From Methylococcus mesophilus (lineage in GTDB: Bacteria; Pseudomonadota; Gammaproteobacteria; Methylococcales; Methylococcaceae), in assembly GCF_026247885.1 (NCBI RefSeq), contig NZ_CP110921.1:3169501-3233500 (forward strand): a DNA stretch of 64,000 bases, written 5' to 3'. The notes below the pieces were generated by a model. That model saw only the letters and a program-made list of their open reading frames with translations. It had not been told where the DNA came from and ran no database searches. The position numbers were made by a program, and so were the translations under genes. Positions 27,585 through 35,738 of this stretch are shown here, one piece after another (the first letter of the stretch is position 1; every line of letters starts with the position of its first letter).

Positions 27585-28856
27585 CGCCACCGAGCTCTTT
27601 CACGAGTTTCCACTGGGCGAGCAGACGATCGCGCAGGGCGCCGTCTTTCCCCCGTTTGGTCTTGATGTTGCACTTGTTGGCGTCGCGTAAGACGATGGAG
27701 ATCGTGCGAGCGCGCTCCCGGCCTACCTTCTTCAGCCGGAGGGGGAAAGTTTGGCGTAGTTGAGGTGGTAGTGGCGGAAGTCGAAGGCCGGGCCGATCAG
27801 CGATTGCGCGGCGGTGTAGATATCGTCGATGTCCTTGCTCCAGATTCTGACCAACAGGGAGCGATGGTTCGAAGCCGTATAGCCGAGTTCCACGGCCTTG
27901 AAGGAGGCCACGATCTCCTCGCCGGACAAATCGAAGGTGCGTGGCGCGGCCAAGCTTTGGTAGTCGTATTGCTTGATGGGGATCCGCTCGCCGGTGATCG
28001 GCGATTGGAGCAGCGACTGAGCCGCAATCAGGGACAGTGCTTCCCGGTCGCTGCCGTGCTTCGACAGGACTTCCAGGTGCCCGTTGGCAGGTTCGTAGGT
28101 GATTTGGGAAGGCTCAGACCGGACGATGTGCTGGGCGATGAGTTCGCTCGATTGGACGCAGTCGATGGTTTCAGGCGGCCTATTGCAATGGATGCTGATC
28201 TGATAGAGATCGACCTCCTCCCCGGATTCGGTATCCGGACGCAGCCGAAGGAATATCTGGATGGCGACCTCTGTGGGCAAACAGCTCAGGTGCTCTGCCG
28301 CCGCCCCAAGGAAGGCTTGCCGGCTCTCAGCGTCGGTTGCCACTGCAAGATTGGCCGGCGCCATGAAGCCGGAATAGCACGCCGTACTCTGGCGGAACAC
28401 GTCCGCCTGACGGGCGTCCAATGCTTCCTTGAAGACGGTCGGAGCGTGCCTATAGAGCCATAGGGCACGTTCGTACTGATCCTTCAGGGCGTCGAAAGCT
28501 TTGCGGTCCGTCTCGTCGAAGATTCCTTCGCGGAAGCCTTCGACGACATCCTGTCCAGGGCCGTCCGTAAGTAGAACGATCTTCTCGGCGATCTCCTCGA
28601 TCTTCTGGCGGGTGGGTACGGGGAGAGTGGCCAACGCGTTTGCCATTCGTTCGCGCTGTTTTCGCTTGCGTTCCTGATCTTCCGGAGGCGGTAGATCGAT
28701 TTCGAACTCGTCCTTGATGAATACGCGGAACAGGTCAGGGTGGAGATGGTTTAGGAGCTTGGCCAGATTTTCGGCGTCGTTCCTGCGTTCGAACTCTCCA
28801 TGGGGATGAAAGGTGCGGCTTGCGCAGTGATAACCGGTGTCAGAGCCGAGACTCAC
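27550..28856 (-). pseudogene. Uncharacterised gene with a C-run frameshift near its 3' end
   Basis: The uninterrupted part codes 374 residues (28856 to 27732), with a charged helical middle (EDQERKRKQRERMANALATL) and a beta-rich C-terminal half ending NYAKLSPSG at a stop. One additional C in the CCCCC run near 27743 would instead give KLSPLRLKKVGRERARTIS and a further ~55 residues, stopping at 27550 inside the start of the next gene. That extension is basic and protein-like, so a one-base deletion (real or a read error) is likely. GTG start overlaps the PIN gene stop. Family not recognised. Confidence 0.5.
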
Positions 28857-29338
28857 ACTAAGCGTGTCAAGCGCTTGTGGATCTCGGCGTGTGGTAGATG
28901 CGTTCGTGGCGCATCCAGCATGCCGCGGAGTACCGCGCCTAGCCGAGAGCCGTTTACGACGGCGTATTCGGCCAGCGCGTCGATCACCCAGAGTACGCCA
29001 TGAACCTCGACCCGTTCTTCCTCGGCCAGAGCCCGCATGCGCTTGTCCCCTGTCAGCAGCGGCCAGCCGTGGGTGACCGCCAGCGTCACGGCGAAGCAGT
29101 CATGGATGGTCAGTTTGGGTTTGGCTGAGCGGTAGGCCAACGCCTGCGCCATTCCGGCCGGGTCCAGGACTTCTACGCGTAGGCCAAGCCTCTTGAGCCG
29201 TTCGCGATGGACCGCACTGAGGTCCAGCAGTTCGTCTTCGTACAAGGCGTCAGGGACAGCAAACTCCAAGGGCAACTGGAAGATGTCTTCCAGCAGGGAC
29301 CAGTTCGCAAGCTCAATCAGAATCGGCGCATCGCGCAC
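28853..29338 (-). CDS. PIN-like ribonuclease-domain protein
   Basis: A 161-residue protein with PIN-domain features: an early Asp in RDAPILIELANW, a Glu pair in LYEDELLDL, Asp in KLTIHDCFAVTLA, and Asp in LLTGDKRMRALAEE. This matches PIN toxins that are paired with ImmA/IrrE-type regulators. It lies 18 bp downstream of the Xre-ImmA/IrrE gene in the same frame, with a GTG start, and its stop overlaps the next gene. A toxin role, with the Xre-ImmA protein as antitoxin or regulator, is inferred. Confidence 0.65.
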   Translation of the reverse strand: MRDAPILIELANWSLLEDIFQLPLEFAVPDALYEDELLDLSAVHRERLKRLGLRVEVLDPAGMAQALAYRSAKPKLTIHDCFAVTLAVTHGWPLLTGDKRMRALAEEERVEVHGVLWVIDALAEYAVVNGSRLGAVLRGMLDAPRTHLPHAEIHKRLTRLV

Positions 29339-29356
29339 CAGGACCCGCCCGCTCGA

Positions 29357-30409
29357 TCACTCCAGCGGGCCTGACATGGTTCGGCTTACTTCGGCAGTAC
29401 TCTTGCCCAGCAACTCCGCAGCTTTCGGCAGTGAGATGACGTCTTCTGCCAGGGCGCGGAGCACCAGCCGTTGGAACCGTTTGGGCGTTTCATCCTCCGT
29501 CAGCGGTTCGGGTTCGCGCTTGCGCCAAGTGCGGCCGATGCCCCGAAACAGGGTTTGCACCGTACCATCGCCGATGATCCCGAGATCCCGCAGTCGCACG
29601 ACCAGCGCGGCGGTACTGACGCCGTACATGCGTTTGATCTGGACGATCTCGGTGTAGCCGAAAGCGTGGCGGCGCTGGCCGACCTCGAACGAAAGGTCCT
29701 GCTTCGGAATCAACAGGGCGCTGGCGAAACGCTGGCAGGCCTTCTCTTCATCGATTTCGCCAACGATTGCCATGACCATGTGGCCAAGTTCGTGCGCCAG
29801 AGTAGAGCGGCGCCGCTCCACCGATTTCCCCATCGCGCCAACGATGACCGGGACTTTTTTCTAACCCGGCCGGGCGACCAAGCAGGTCAAGCCGTCGACC
29901 GATAAAGGAAAGTCGAGCTTGAGCACCTTGATGCCGTGCTCTTCGAGCAGTTCGGTCATATGCGGGATGGCATCTCCACCGAGATTCCAGGCCGTCCGGA
30001 TCTGATCAGCAGCGTCCTCGGCCTCCTCTAGGGTGGATACAGGGATCGGTGCTCCCGTCGGTTTGTCCCATTCGTGGCTGCCGATCTCGAGCAGGTCCTC
30101 GATCAGCAGGTAACGGTCGACGTGGTCGAGGACGGCAGCTTCCACCATGGCGCGCTCTCGCGCCCGGGTTGCCGTCGTTTTACGGAACTCTACCCCCTCG
30201 AGGCGGATCTCCGAGGGGCTGAACAGGTAACTCAGCGTGACCCCCAGAGCCTGGGCGAGCTTCAGTGCCACGCTCGATCCGGGCAGCATCTCGCCACGTT
30301 CGTAACGGCCGATGGCCTGAGCGCTGACCGCATGATCGACGGCTTCGGCCAGTCCCCGCAGGGACAAGCCGGCACGCTTGCGGGCCAGTTTCAATCGCTC
30401 ACCGAACAT
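29357..30409 (-). pseudogene. Xre-ImmA/IrrE regulator-protease, split by in-frame amber stop
   Basis: One continuous frame of 351 codons. Residues 1-70 are an Xre-type HTH (RLKLARKRAGLSLRGLAEAV, then SAQAIGRYERGEML). Residues ~110-185 lead into the peptidase domain. TAG at 29863-29861 interrupts it after GLTCLVARPG. Beyond it the same frame continues KKVPVIVG and then the zinc-protease motif LAHELGHMVM. No frameshift is needed to join the halves, so this is a single nonsense change. The HTH half (182 residues) could still repress; the protease half could restart at GTG/ATG around 29833. A strong GGAGGAA ribosome site precedes the ATG at 30409. Confidence 0.75.
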
Positions 30410-30422
30410 GGGGTTCCTCCAT

Positions 30423-30458
30423 GTTTACAATGTACTTATTGATGCTTTATATGTAAAC
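30423..30458. promoter_or_regulatory. Inverted repeat in the promoter of the Xre-ImmA gene
   Basis: GTTTACA at 30423-30429 and TGTAAAC at 30452-30458 face each other across 22 bases of AT-rich DNA that suits a promoter. It is directly upstream of the Xre gene and is a plausible autoregulatory operator. Confidence 0.5.
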
Positions 30459-30600
30459 CTAGCGAGCGCTGGGCGAATGTCCGATTCTCGTCTCTCGCAT
30501 CAGCCCTCAGGACACCGCAGTTGCCCTCACCTTCCTCATGGCGCGGGGAGGGGACGCATCAGAGAATGGTTCGCGGAATTATTTGCACCTCAGGAACGGT

Positions 30601-30789
30601 ATGCTTGCCACTTACCTTCCGTCGGAACGCCTGTCCCCCGCCCAACGGGCCCACGAGATCACTACAATCCTGGCCGCCGCGATTGTCCGCACGCTCCAGA
30701 AAGAATTCGAGAAAAAGGCTGGGTTGGACCTTGGCTCAACGCCCGGGAAGCGCGTCCATACCACTCCCTCTCAACCGGAGTGTGTGTGA
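30601..30789 (+). CDS. Small protein of recombinase module
   Basis: A 62-residue product (LSPAQRAHEITTILAAAIVR and TLQKEFEKKAG core) that precedes DUF2924 with a TGATG overlap. Short ORFs with an ILAxxIVRxL helix commonly occupy this place in DUF2924-recombinase modules. The ATG at 30601 has an AGGAA ribosome site; an upstream start at 30538 is possible. Role unknown. Confidence 0.55.
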   Translation: MLATYLPSERLSPAQRAHEITTILAAAIVRTLQKEFEKKAGLDLGSTPGKRVHTTPSQPECV

Positions 30790-31241
30790 TGAACGACTTG
30801 AAACTCTCGGTGGCGGCCCAAGTGGCCTCGCTCCCGACCCTGCCGATCAAAGACCTCTGGGCACTGTGGGATAATTATTTCCCGCGCCGTCCGGCCCAAC
30901 CCAACCGCCACTACCTGGAATCCCGGATCGCCTACAAGATCCAGGAAGCCGCCTACGGCGGCCTCGCGCCCGAGACCCGCTGGCGCCTCGAGCTGATCGG
31001 CCAGCGCCATTCCAGGATCAAGTTCCGGCGGGTGTCGCCGGCGATTCACCTACCGCCCGGCACCGTGCTGGTACGGGAATGGGGCGAGCAGGACCACAAG
31101 GTAACCGTCACCGCCGAAGGGCGGTTCGACTACGCCGGGCAATCGTTCAAGAGCCTGACCGCGGTGGCGCGCCACATCACCGGCACCGCCTGGTCCGGCC
31201 CGCTCTTCTTCGGGTTGCGCCAAGCCGGGGAGGGGGCATGA
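30789..31241 (+). CDS. DUF2924-family protein
   Basis: A 150-residue DUF2924 protein. The conserved segments are ASLPTLPIKDLWALWDNYF, HYLESRIAYKIQEAAYGGL, and the C-terminal GTVLVREWGEQDHKVTV with FDYAGQSFKSLTAVARHITG. DUF2924 genes sit directly before large serine recombinases in phage-like islands, as here, where the stop overlaps the recombinase ATG (ATGA). It is presumed to assist or control integration and excision; the mechanism is not established. Confidence 0.9.
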   Translation: MNDLKLSVAAQVASLPTLPIKDLWALWDNYFPRRPAQPNRHYLESRIAYKIQEAAYGGLAPETRWRLELIGQRHSRIKFRRVSPAIHLPPGTVLVREWGEQDHKVTVTAEGRFDYAGQSFKSLTAVARHITGTAWSGPLFFGLRQAGEGA

Positions 31242-32482
31242 GGGCATCGAACCGTATGGAAGTGCAAACCGGCGCCCCGTCCAAGCCCCGCCAACGCTGT
31301 GCAGTCTACTGCCGGGTGTCCTCCGACGAACGGCTGGACCAGGAGTTCAACTCCATCGACGCCCAGAAAGAGGCCGGCCACGCCTACATCCCCAGCCGGC
31401 GGATCGAAGGCTGGACCCCGGTGGCCGACGACTACGACGATCCCGGCTACTCCGGCGGCAACACCAAGCGGCCGGCGCTGCGGCGCTTGCTGGCCGACAT
31501 CGAGGCCGGCCGGATCGACATCGTGGTGGTGTACAAGATCGACCGGCTGACCCGGAGCCTGGCGGATTTCTCCCGCATGGTCGAAGTGTTCGAGCGCCAG
31601 GGCGTCTCTTTCGTCTCGGTCACCCAGCAGTTCAACACCACCACCTCGATGGGACGGCTGATGCTGAACGTGCTGTTGTCCTTCGCCCAGTTCGAACGCG
31701 AAGTTACCGGCGAGCGCATCCGCGACAAGATCGCCGCGGCGCTGAATGTCGAAGGCATCACCACCAAGGCCTGGATCACCCAGGACGGCAGACAGCGCCC
31801 CGGCGCCCGGATCGACAAGAAACACCTGCACCACCTGCTGCGCAACCGGATCTACCTCGGCGAAATCTCTCACAAGGGCAGTTGGCATCCCGGCGCCCAC
31901 CCGCCGACCATCGAACTGGCATTGTGGGAGGCTGTCCACGCTGTCCTGGCCCGGGATGCCCGCAGCCGCGCCATTGAAACCCGGCTGCGGGAGCGAACCG
32001 ACGCGCTCCTGCGCGGCCTGCTCTACGACGCCGAGGGGGAGAAGATGTACCCGACCTACGTGAAGAAAAACGGTCGCCAATACCGCTATTACTTCTCCAA
32101 GGCCGAGGCGCGTTTCGGCGCCGGCCACAAGACCAGCGTCCGGCTCCCGGCCGAAGAAATCGAGGCGGCGACTGTCGTCCAGATCCGGACCGTCCTGACC
32201 AGTCCCGAAGCCATTGCGGCCATATGGCAGGCGGTGCAGGCGCAAACGGCCGACCTCGACGAAGCCCAGGTCGTGGTTGCCCTGGGACAGCTCGGTGCTG
32301 TCTGGGAGCAACTGTTCCCGGCCGAGCGGCACCGCATCGTTCAGCTCATGATCGAGCGGGTCGAACTCGCCGACGGCGGTCTCAGGATCCGATGGCGGGC
32401 TTTGGGTTGGAAAGAACTGCTCAGCGAATTCGCGCCCAGGACGATAGGGGCCGAGTTGGTAGAGATGGAGACGGCAGCATGA
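31238..32482 (+). CDS. Large serine recombinase
   Basis: A 414-residue site-specific recombinase. The N-terminal resolvase domain has the catalytic Ser in CAVYCRVSSDERLDQ and the conserved DDYDDPGYSGGNTKRPAL and IDRLTRSLADFSRM segments. The recombinase domain and a zinc-ribbon-like region follow (LLRNRIYLGEISHKG, GLLYDAEGEKMYP), though the usual Cys residues are missing from it. It is shorter than phage integrases of 450-600 residues and lacks a long coiled coil. It overlaps its neighbours on both sides, so the DUF2924-recombinase-HTH genes form one operon likely mobilising the 24-33 kb segment. Confidence 0.93.
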   Translation: MRASNRMEVQTGAPSKPRQRCAVYCRVSSDERLDQEFNSIDAQKEAGHAYIPSRRIEGWTPVADDYDDPGYSGGNTKRPALRRLLADIEAGRIDIVVVYKIDRLTRSLADFSRMVEVFERQGVSFVSVTQQFNTTTSMGRLMLNVLLSFAQFEREVTGERIRDKIAAALNVEGITTKAWITQDGRQRPGARIDKKHLHHLLRNRIYLGEISHKGSWHPGAHPPTIELALWEAVHAVLARDARSRAIETRLRERTDALLRGLLYDAEGEKMYPTYVKKNGRQYRYYFSKAEARFGAGHKTSVRLPAEEIEAATVVQIRTVLTSPEAIAAIWQAVQAQTADLDEAQVVVALGQLGAVWEQLFPAERHRIVQLMIERVELADGGLRIRWRALGWKELLSEFAPRTIGAELVEMETAA

Positions 32483-32844
32483 AAACCGACGCCTGGGAAT
32501 CCTTCGTGCCGCTGACCTTCCGACGACGTGGAGTGCAACGGCTGGTAGCGACGGCCGCCCCGGCGCATGATCTCCCGTTCCTGGTCGGCCTGGGCCGGGC
32601 GTTGTACTGGCAGCATCTCCTCGACACCGGTGTCGTCCACAGCGGGTCCGACATCGCCCGCCAGGAAGACTTGCACCCCTCCACGGTGAACGAACTGCTG
32701 CGCCTCACCCTGTTGGCGCCCGACCTCATCGAACGGCTGATGGCCGGACGACAACCCCGGCCCCTGACCTTGATGTGGTTCCAGCGGCATCCACTGCCGG
32801 TCGATTGGGCAGAGCAGCGGGATCTCATGGTGAGTTTCGAGTAG
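32479..32844 (+). CDS. Recombinase-associated HTH-like protein A
   Basis: A 121-residue protein coupled to the recombinase by ATGA overlap. The middle resembles a helix-turn-helix (LGRALYWQHLLDTGVVHSGS, DIARQEDLHPSTVNELLRLT) followed by LLAPDLIERLMAG. The same pattern, ALYWQ-LLD-G-SDIA, recurs in the next gene, so the two are related. It probably binds DNA, perhaps the attachment site. No trusted family name. Confidence 0.65.
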   Translation: MKTDAWESFVPLTFRRRGVQRLVATAAPAHDLPFLVGLGRALYWQHLLDTGVVHSGSDIARQEDLHPSTVNELLRLTLLAPDLIERLMAGRQPRPLTLMWFQRHPLPVDWAEQRDLMVSFE

Positions 32845-32852
32845 AGGCGACG

Positions 32853-33317
32853 ATGGCGAAGAAAGACCGCGGGATCATCATTGGCAAACCCCGCACCGTA
32901 TCCCTTCCCCAGCCGGCAGGCGGGGTTCAGTTGGAAACCTTTCTGCCCTGGACGCTGGTGAAGCGAGGGCTGAAACGGGAGATCCTGACGCCCTTGGGAA
33001 CTCCGGCGGCGTTTCAGGAAGAAGCCAAGCGGGAAGTGGAAAAGCGTAGAGGCGAGCAGGACACGCCGCTCATCCGAGCACTCGGCCTCGCGCATTACTG
33101 GCAGCGGTTATTGGATGAGGGGAAGTTCGAATCGTTGTCAGAACTCGCGGCGGCGGAGGGCATCGATATAGCGCAGGTCAGCCGGATTGCGCGGCTGGTG
33201 CGCTTGGCGCCGGGAATCGTGGAGGCTTGCGTAGCCGAGATGGCTCCGGTTCTGACGCTGGAAGACTTGAATCGGCGGGCGAAATCTGTCCACTGGGATG
33301 TGCGGCAGCGTGTTTAG
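32853..33317 (+). CDS. Recombinase-associated HTH-like protein B
   Basis: A 154-residue protein. Residues ~85-140 carry a helix-turn-helix (LGLAHYWQRLLDEGKFESLS, ELAAAEGIDIAQVSRIARLV) then RLAPGIVEACVAE, matching protein A in layout. The N-terminus is basic (MAKKDRGIIIGKP). The ATG at 32853 is chosen over an upstream frame start at 32775 because the latter overlaps protein A. Its end runs into the truncated parE, so the module boundary lies near 33317. Confidence 0.65.
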   Translation: MAKKDRGIIIGKPRTVSLPQPAGGVQLETFLPWTLVKRGLKREILTPLGTPAAFQEEAKREVEKRRGEQDTPLIRALGLAHYWQRLLDEGKFESLSELAAAEGIDIAQVSRIARLVRLAPGIVEACVAEMAPVLTLEDLNRRAKSVHWDVRQRV

Positions 33318-33427
33318 ATGGCTTGACAAGGAGCGACAGTTACGGCGGCGAGCGGGTTGTCCTGGCTGATGTAGTCGATGATGTCGGCGCGGTCTTGCTC
33401 TGCAGCAGCGGCCCAGAAGACCCTCAT
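33314..33427 (-). pseudogene. parE: parE toxin, truncated N-terminal fragment
   Basis: Read leftward from ATG 33427, overlapping the parD stop by ATGA, the frame gives MRVFWAAAAEQDRADIIDYI and SQDNPLAA, the standard ParE N-terminus. It then runs into unrelated residues and stops at 33314 after 37 residues instead of about 95. The break coincides with the end of the recombinase module. Confidence 0.7.
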
Positions 33428-33717
33428 TCGCCAGCACGCCCTGCCTTGGCCAGCAACTGCGCACGTCGTGCAGCGAACCGGGCCTCCACATCGTCAGCGC
33501 TGGCGCACTCTCCGGCACGGATCTGTTCCCGAGCATCGGCAACCTTACCGCGCAGAAACTCGTCGTACTCCCGCGCCTCACGCTGGTGCTGCACGAACTC
33601 GCGCATCAATTCACGCAGGATCTGTGAGGCGGGTCGATGGCTGGCCTTTGCCTCGGCCATGAACTCGGCACGTAGTTCTGGCTTCAGCTTCATGGTGAAA
33701 ACAGATTCTTTGGACAT
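33424..33717 (-). CDS. parD: ParD-like ribbon-helix-helix antitoxin
   Basis: A 97-residue antitoxin with an N-terminal ribbon-helix-helix (VFTMKLKPELRAEFMAEAKA, RPASQILRELMREFVQ) and a charged C-terminal toxin-binding tail. It is coupled to the truncated parE. A GGAGG ribosome site precedes the ATG at 33717. Without a toxin it may persist as a repressor of its own promoter or as an anti-addiction gene. Confidence 0.8.
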   Translation of the reverse strand: MSKESVFTMKLKPELRAEFMAEAKASHRPASQILRELMREFVQHQREAREYDEFLRGKVADAREQIRAGECASADDVEARFAARRAQLLAKAGRAGE

Positions 33718-33749
33718 GGCGGAACCTCCGGCACTTGACGCAGTGATTG

Positions 33750-33772
33750 AGCATATACGTTGTCAGTATGCT
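33750..33772. promoter_or_regulatory. Inverted repeat upstream of parD
   Basis: AGCATA and TATGCT flank an 11-base spacer, 33 bases upstream of the parD ATG and inside a likely promoter. It fits a ParD operator. Confidence 0.45.
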
Positions 33773-33874
33773 TGTCTCTGAAGTGACCCATCGCCACACA
33801 TCACTCCCTGCCGATGGATTATTGTGCCCGCCACTTGGCTAGCAGCCGGGCCTCTAGCGTTTTGCGACCAGCTT

Positions 33875-34138
33875 CTACGGGCTACGGCGGGTGGCGATAC
33901 GTTCCGCCATCTCACGTTGGCGGCGCGGATCGAACCAGTGTTTTCCATCCTTGGCCATATCCCAAGTGCTCGATACGGCTTGGCGATGCACCGGCAACGG
34001 ATCGCCGTCTGGACCGAGGGACGCCAGTTGATCGCGTTCGCGCGAGCGCCAGCGCTTGTGCCACAAGCGTTTGTCATCGGCTTCCGAGCGGGCGGTGGTA
34101 TGGCCGAAAATCGGTGTCTTGCGGCGGCTGCGACTCAT
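33875..34138 (-). CDS. Conserved small basic protein, function unknown
   Basis: An 87-residue basic protein beginning MSRSRRKTPIFGHTTARSEA, with a W-rich middle and a conserved end STWDMAKDGKHWFDP. Short proteins with this start and WDFAKDGK-type end are widespread in proteobacteria, without known role. It is coupled to yggL by ATGA overlap, so the two are co-translated; a ribosome-related role is possible but only by association. Confidence 0.65.
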   Translation of the reverse strand: MSRSRRKTPIFGHTTARSEADDKRLWHKRWRSRERDQLASLGPDGDPLPVHRQAVSSTWDMAKDGKHWFDPRRQREMAERIATRRSP

Positions 34139-34515
34139 GGCGCATCGTCCCAGCCGTACCAGCCATCCATGAAATCACCGGCTTCTGCGCTGGCCACACA
34201 GGGGTGGCGCCGCAGCCAATCGAGCAGGGCCTGCCGGTCCTCTTCGGTGGGCGAACCACGCCCCCAAGCGGACACGATGCCATCCGTTTCCATCAAGGGA
34301 AGTTGGCCGCCCAGCCCACCAACGGCGAGGTGGCGCGACTCGATCAGCGCAATGAACCCATCCAGAAAATCATCGTGGGCGGCATCATCCATGGGTTTGT
34401 GGAATCGCATTCGGACCTCAAACACCCGTTCCTGGAACTCGCCAACGCGCAGCTTTTTGCGTTGTCGGCGATTCATGCGCAGAAGTTTTTCGGCAGAAGG
34501 CAAGCGGTTCAACAT
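34135..34515 (-). CDS. yggL: YggL-like (DUF469) ribosome-associated protein
   Basis: A 126-residue protein of the YggL family, whose E. coli member binds the 50S ribosomal subunit. Recognisable segments: NRRQRKKLRVGEFQERVFEV, DDFLDGFIALIESRHLAVGG, a GIVSAWGRGSPTEEDRQALL region, and a DGWYGWDD end. The N-terminal RxRKKLxxxEFQ motif is the family signature. A strong GGAGGAG ribosome site precedes ATG 34515; an internal ATG 14 codons on is an alternative start. Confidence 0.82.
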   Translation of the reverse strand: MLNRLPSAEKLLRMNRRQRKKLRVGEFQERVFEVRMRFHKPMDDAAHDDFLDGFIALIESRHLAVGGLGGQLPLMETDGIVSAWGRGSPTEEDRQALLDWLRRHPCVASAEAGDFMDGWYGWDDAP

Positions 34516-34532
34516 TCGGGTCTCCTCCGGGC

Positions 34533-35124
34533 TTACGGCTGCAGTACGGTGTCCAGCAGCAACCGGTCCAAGATCGAAAAGTTGGTGGCTTGCGCCGTCA
34601 CGTCGTAATCAATCGCCGTGGCGTAGATGTTGGTGATCTTCTGATAAAACTTGCGCTCCGAGAGGCGAATCTCGCGGATGCGCTGCAACTGCTCTTCAAA
34701 ATACTGCTCAGTGAGCACGGAACCACCGGCCTTGATGCGCTCGTCATCCATCACGTAGGCTTTGATGGTGAACTGCTCGATGATGCCAGTGGCCCATTTG
34801 CGGAACTGCACTGCGCGCTCGGAATTGACCTTGTAGCCCACTGCGATGATGGCGGGCAGTTATCCGGAATTTCCGGATAACTGAATCTTCCTGCAGTTCG
34901 CTCTCGGCAAAGATTTTTTTCAGGTGCCCATTCACTGTGCGCACGTTCACATCGTAGAGCATGCCCATCATCTTCTGGGTCAGCCAGATGCTTTCATCGG
35001 CATACACCGCTTCCGCTCCCCCTTGGCCGCTGGCGGCGACGAAGGTCAGGTACTCGGTCGCTGAGGAACGGGCAAGGGAGGCCTCGGATCTCTTGGACGG
35101 CTGCGGTAGTTTGACTGACTTCAT
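34533..35124 (-). pseudogene. RhuM-family gene, frameshifted and truncated
   Basis: Two overlapping leftward frames carry successive parts of a RhuM/virulence-type protein. The first (35124 to about 34860) has IWLTQKMMGMLYDVNVRTVN and KKIFAESELQEDSVIRKFR. The second has AVGYKVNSERAVQFRKWATG and YVMDDERIKAGG. The linking segment (usually about 15 residues with a HYNLD motif) is deleted with a frame change. The C-terminal third is also missing. RhuM genes often sit in type I restriction loci; no hsd gene remains here. Confidence 0.72.
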
Positions 35125-35285
35125 GCTCTGCCTCGATAGGTTGCTGCACTTGCAAACAGGTCATCAAGCTGTGGATTGCTGGTGATCAGTAACAGCCTCT
35201 TAATCGTGGCGGCCAGATTGATCTCCAGTCGCGCGAAATGCTCACCACCGGCGGATGACCTGGCTAGACTATCCCGGACACACAA
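35121..35285 (-). pseudogene. Short open frame preceding rhuM remnant
   Basis: A ~54-codon frame ends in ATGA overlap with the rhuM remnant. Its helical sequence (FARLEINLAATIKRLLLITS, NPQLDDLFASAATYRGRA) looks like the C-terminal end of a larger protein. It has no ATG and no recognised family. The coupling suggests the end of the gene that once preceded rhuM. Confidence 0.25.
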
Positions 35286-35326
35286 CCTGAAGTGAGATCA
35301 TAGAAGAATCGAGGTTTTGTGTTGAG

Positions 35327-35671
35327 ATGGTTTACCGCCAGTACGCTCACGATCCCCCCTATTTCGGCGCCGAGGACGAAGCCCGGACCGCCCGGCGCGG
35401 GCTGTGGTCACAACCGAACCCGGTCCCGCCCTGGGAATTCCGCCACAAGACCCGTGGCCCGTCGTTCTGGGATGATTTCTTCGCAACCCGTAAACCCGCG
35501 CCGACCCCCCGTCCCTCGCCCAGCGCCGCTGTGCCCTCCTGCGGCTCGAAGCGCACCCGCAAGGACATGACCACTTGCAAAGAAGCGCGGTTTTACCTCA
35601 CCCGCTGCGGCGTCAAAAGCCTGGATCGGGACGGGGATGGGGTGCCGTGTGAGGCGCTGTGCGGACCTTAA
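35327..35671 (+). pseudogene. Staphylococcal-nuclease-like protein fragment with excalibur domain
   Basis: The 114-residue frame opens with MVYRQYAHDPPYFGAEDEAR and RGLWSQPNPVPPWEFRH, the C-terminal end of bacterial SNase-like thermonucleases. A Pro-rich linker follows, then an excalibur-type calcium-binding domain with Cys residues and the DRDGDGVPCE motif. The catalytic beta-barrel and signal peptide of about 100 residues are missing, so this is a 5'-truncated remnant. The end overlaps an attC site. Confidence 0.7.
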
Positions 35672-35731
35672 CGTGAAGTTGAGGCGCCTGCGCGGTTTTT
35701 CCCGCGGGTCCTGTGGAATGATGGGTTGGGC
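35666..35731 (-). repeat. attC site 1 of cassette array
   Basis: This element has a foldable core (GGCGCCTGCGCGG and CCCGCGGGTCC arms around TTTTT) and ends at GTTGGGC, a GTTRRRY core site, eight bases after the stop of the 35739 gene. It is more diverged than sites 3-5. Confidence 0.6.
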
Positions 35732-35738
35732 GTGATTG

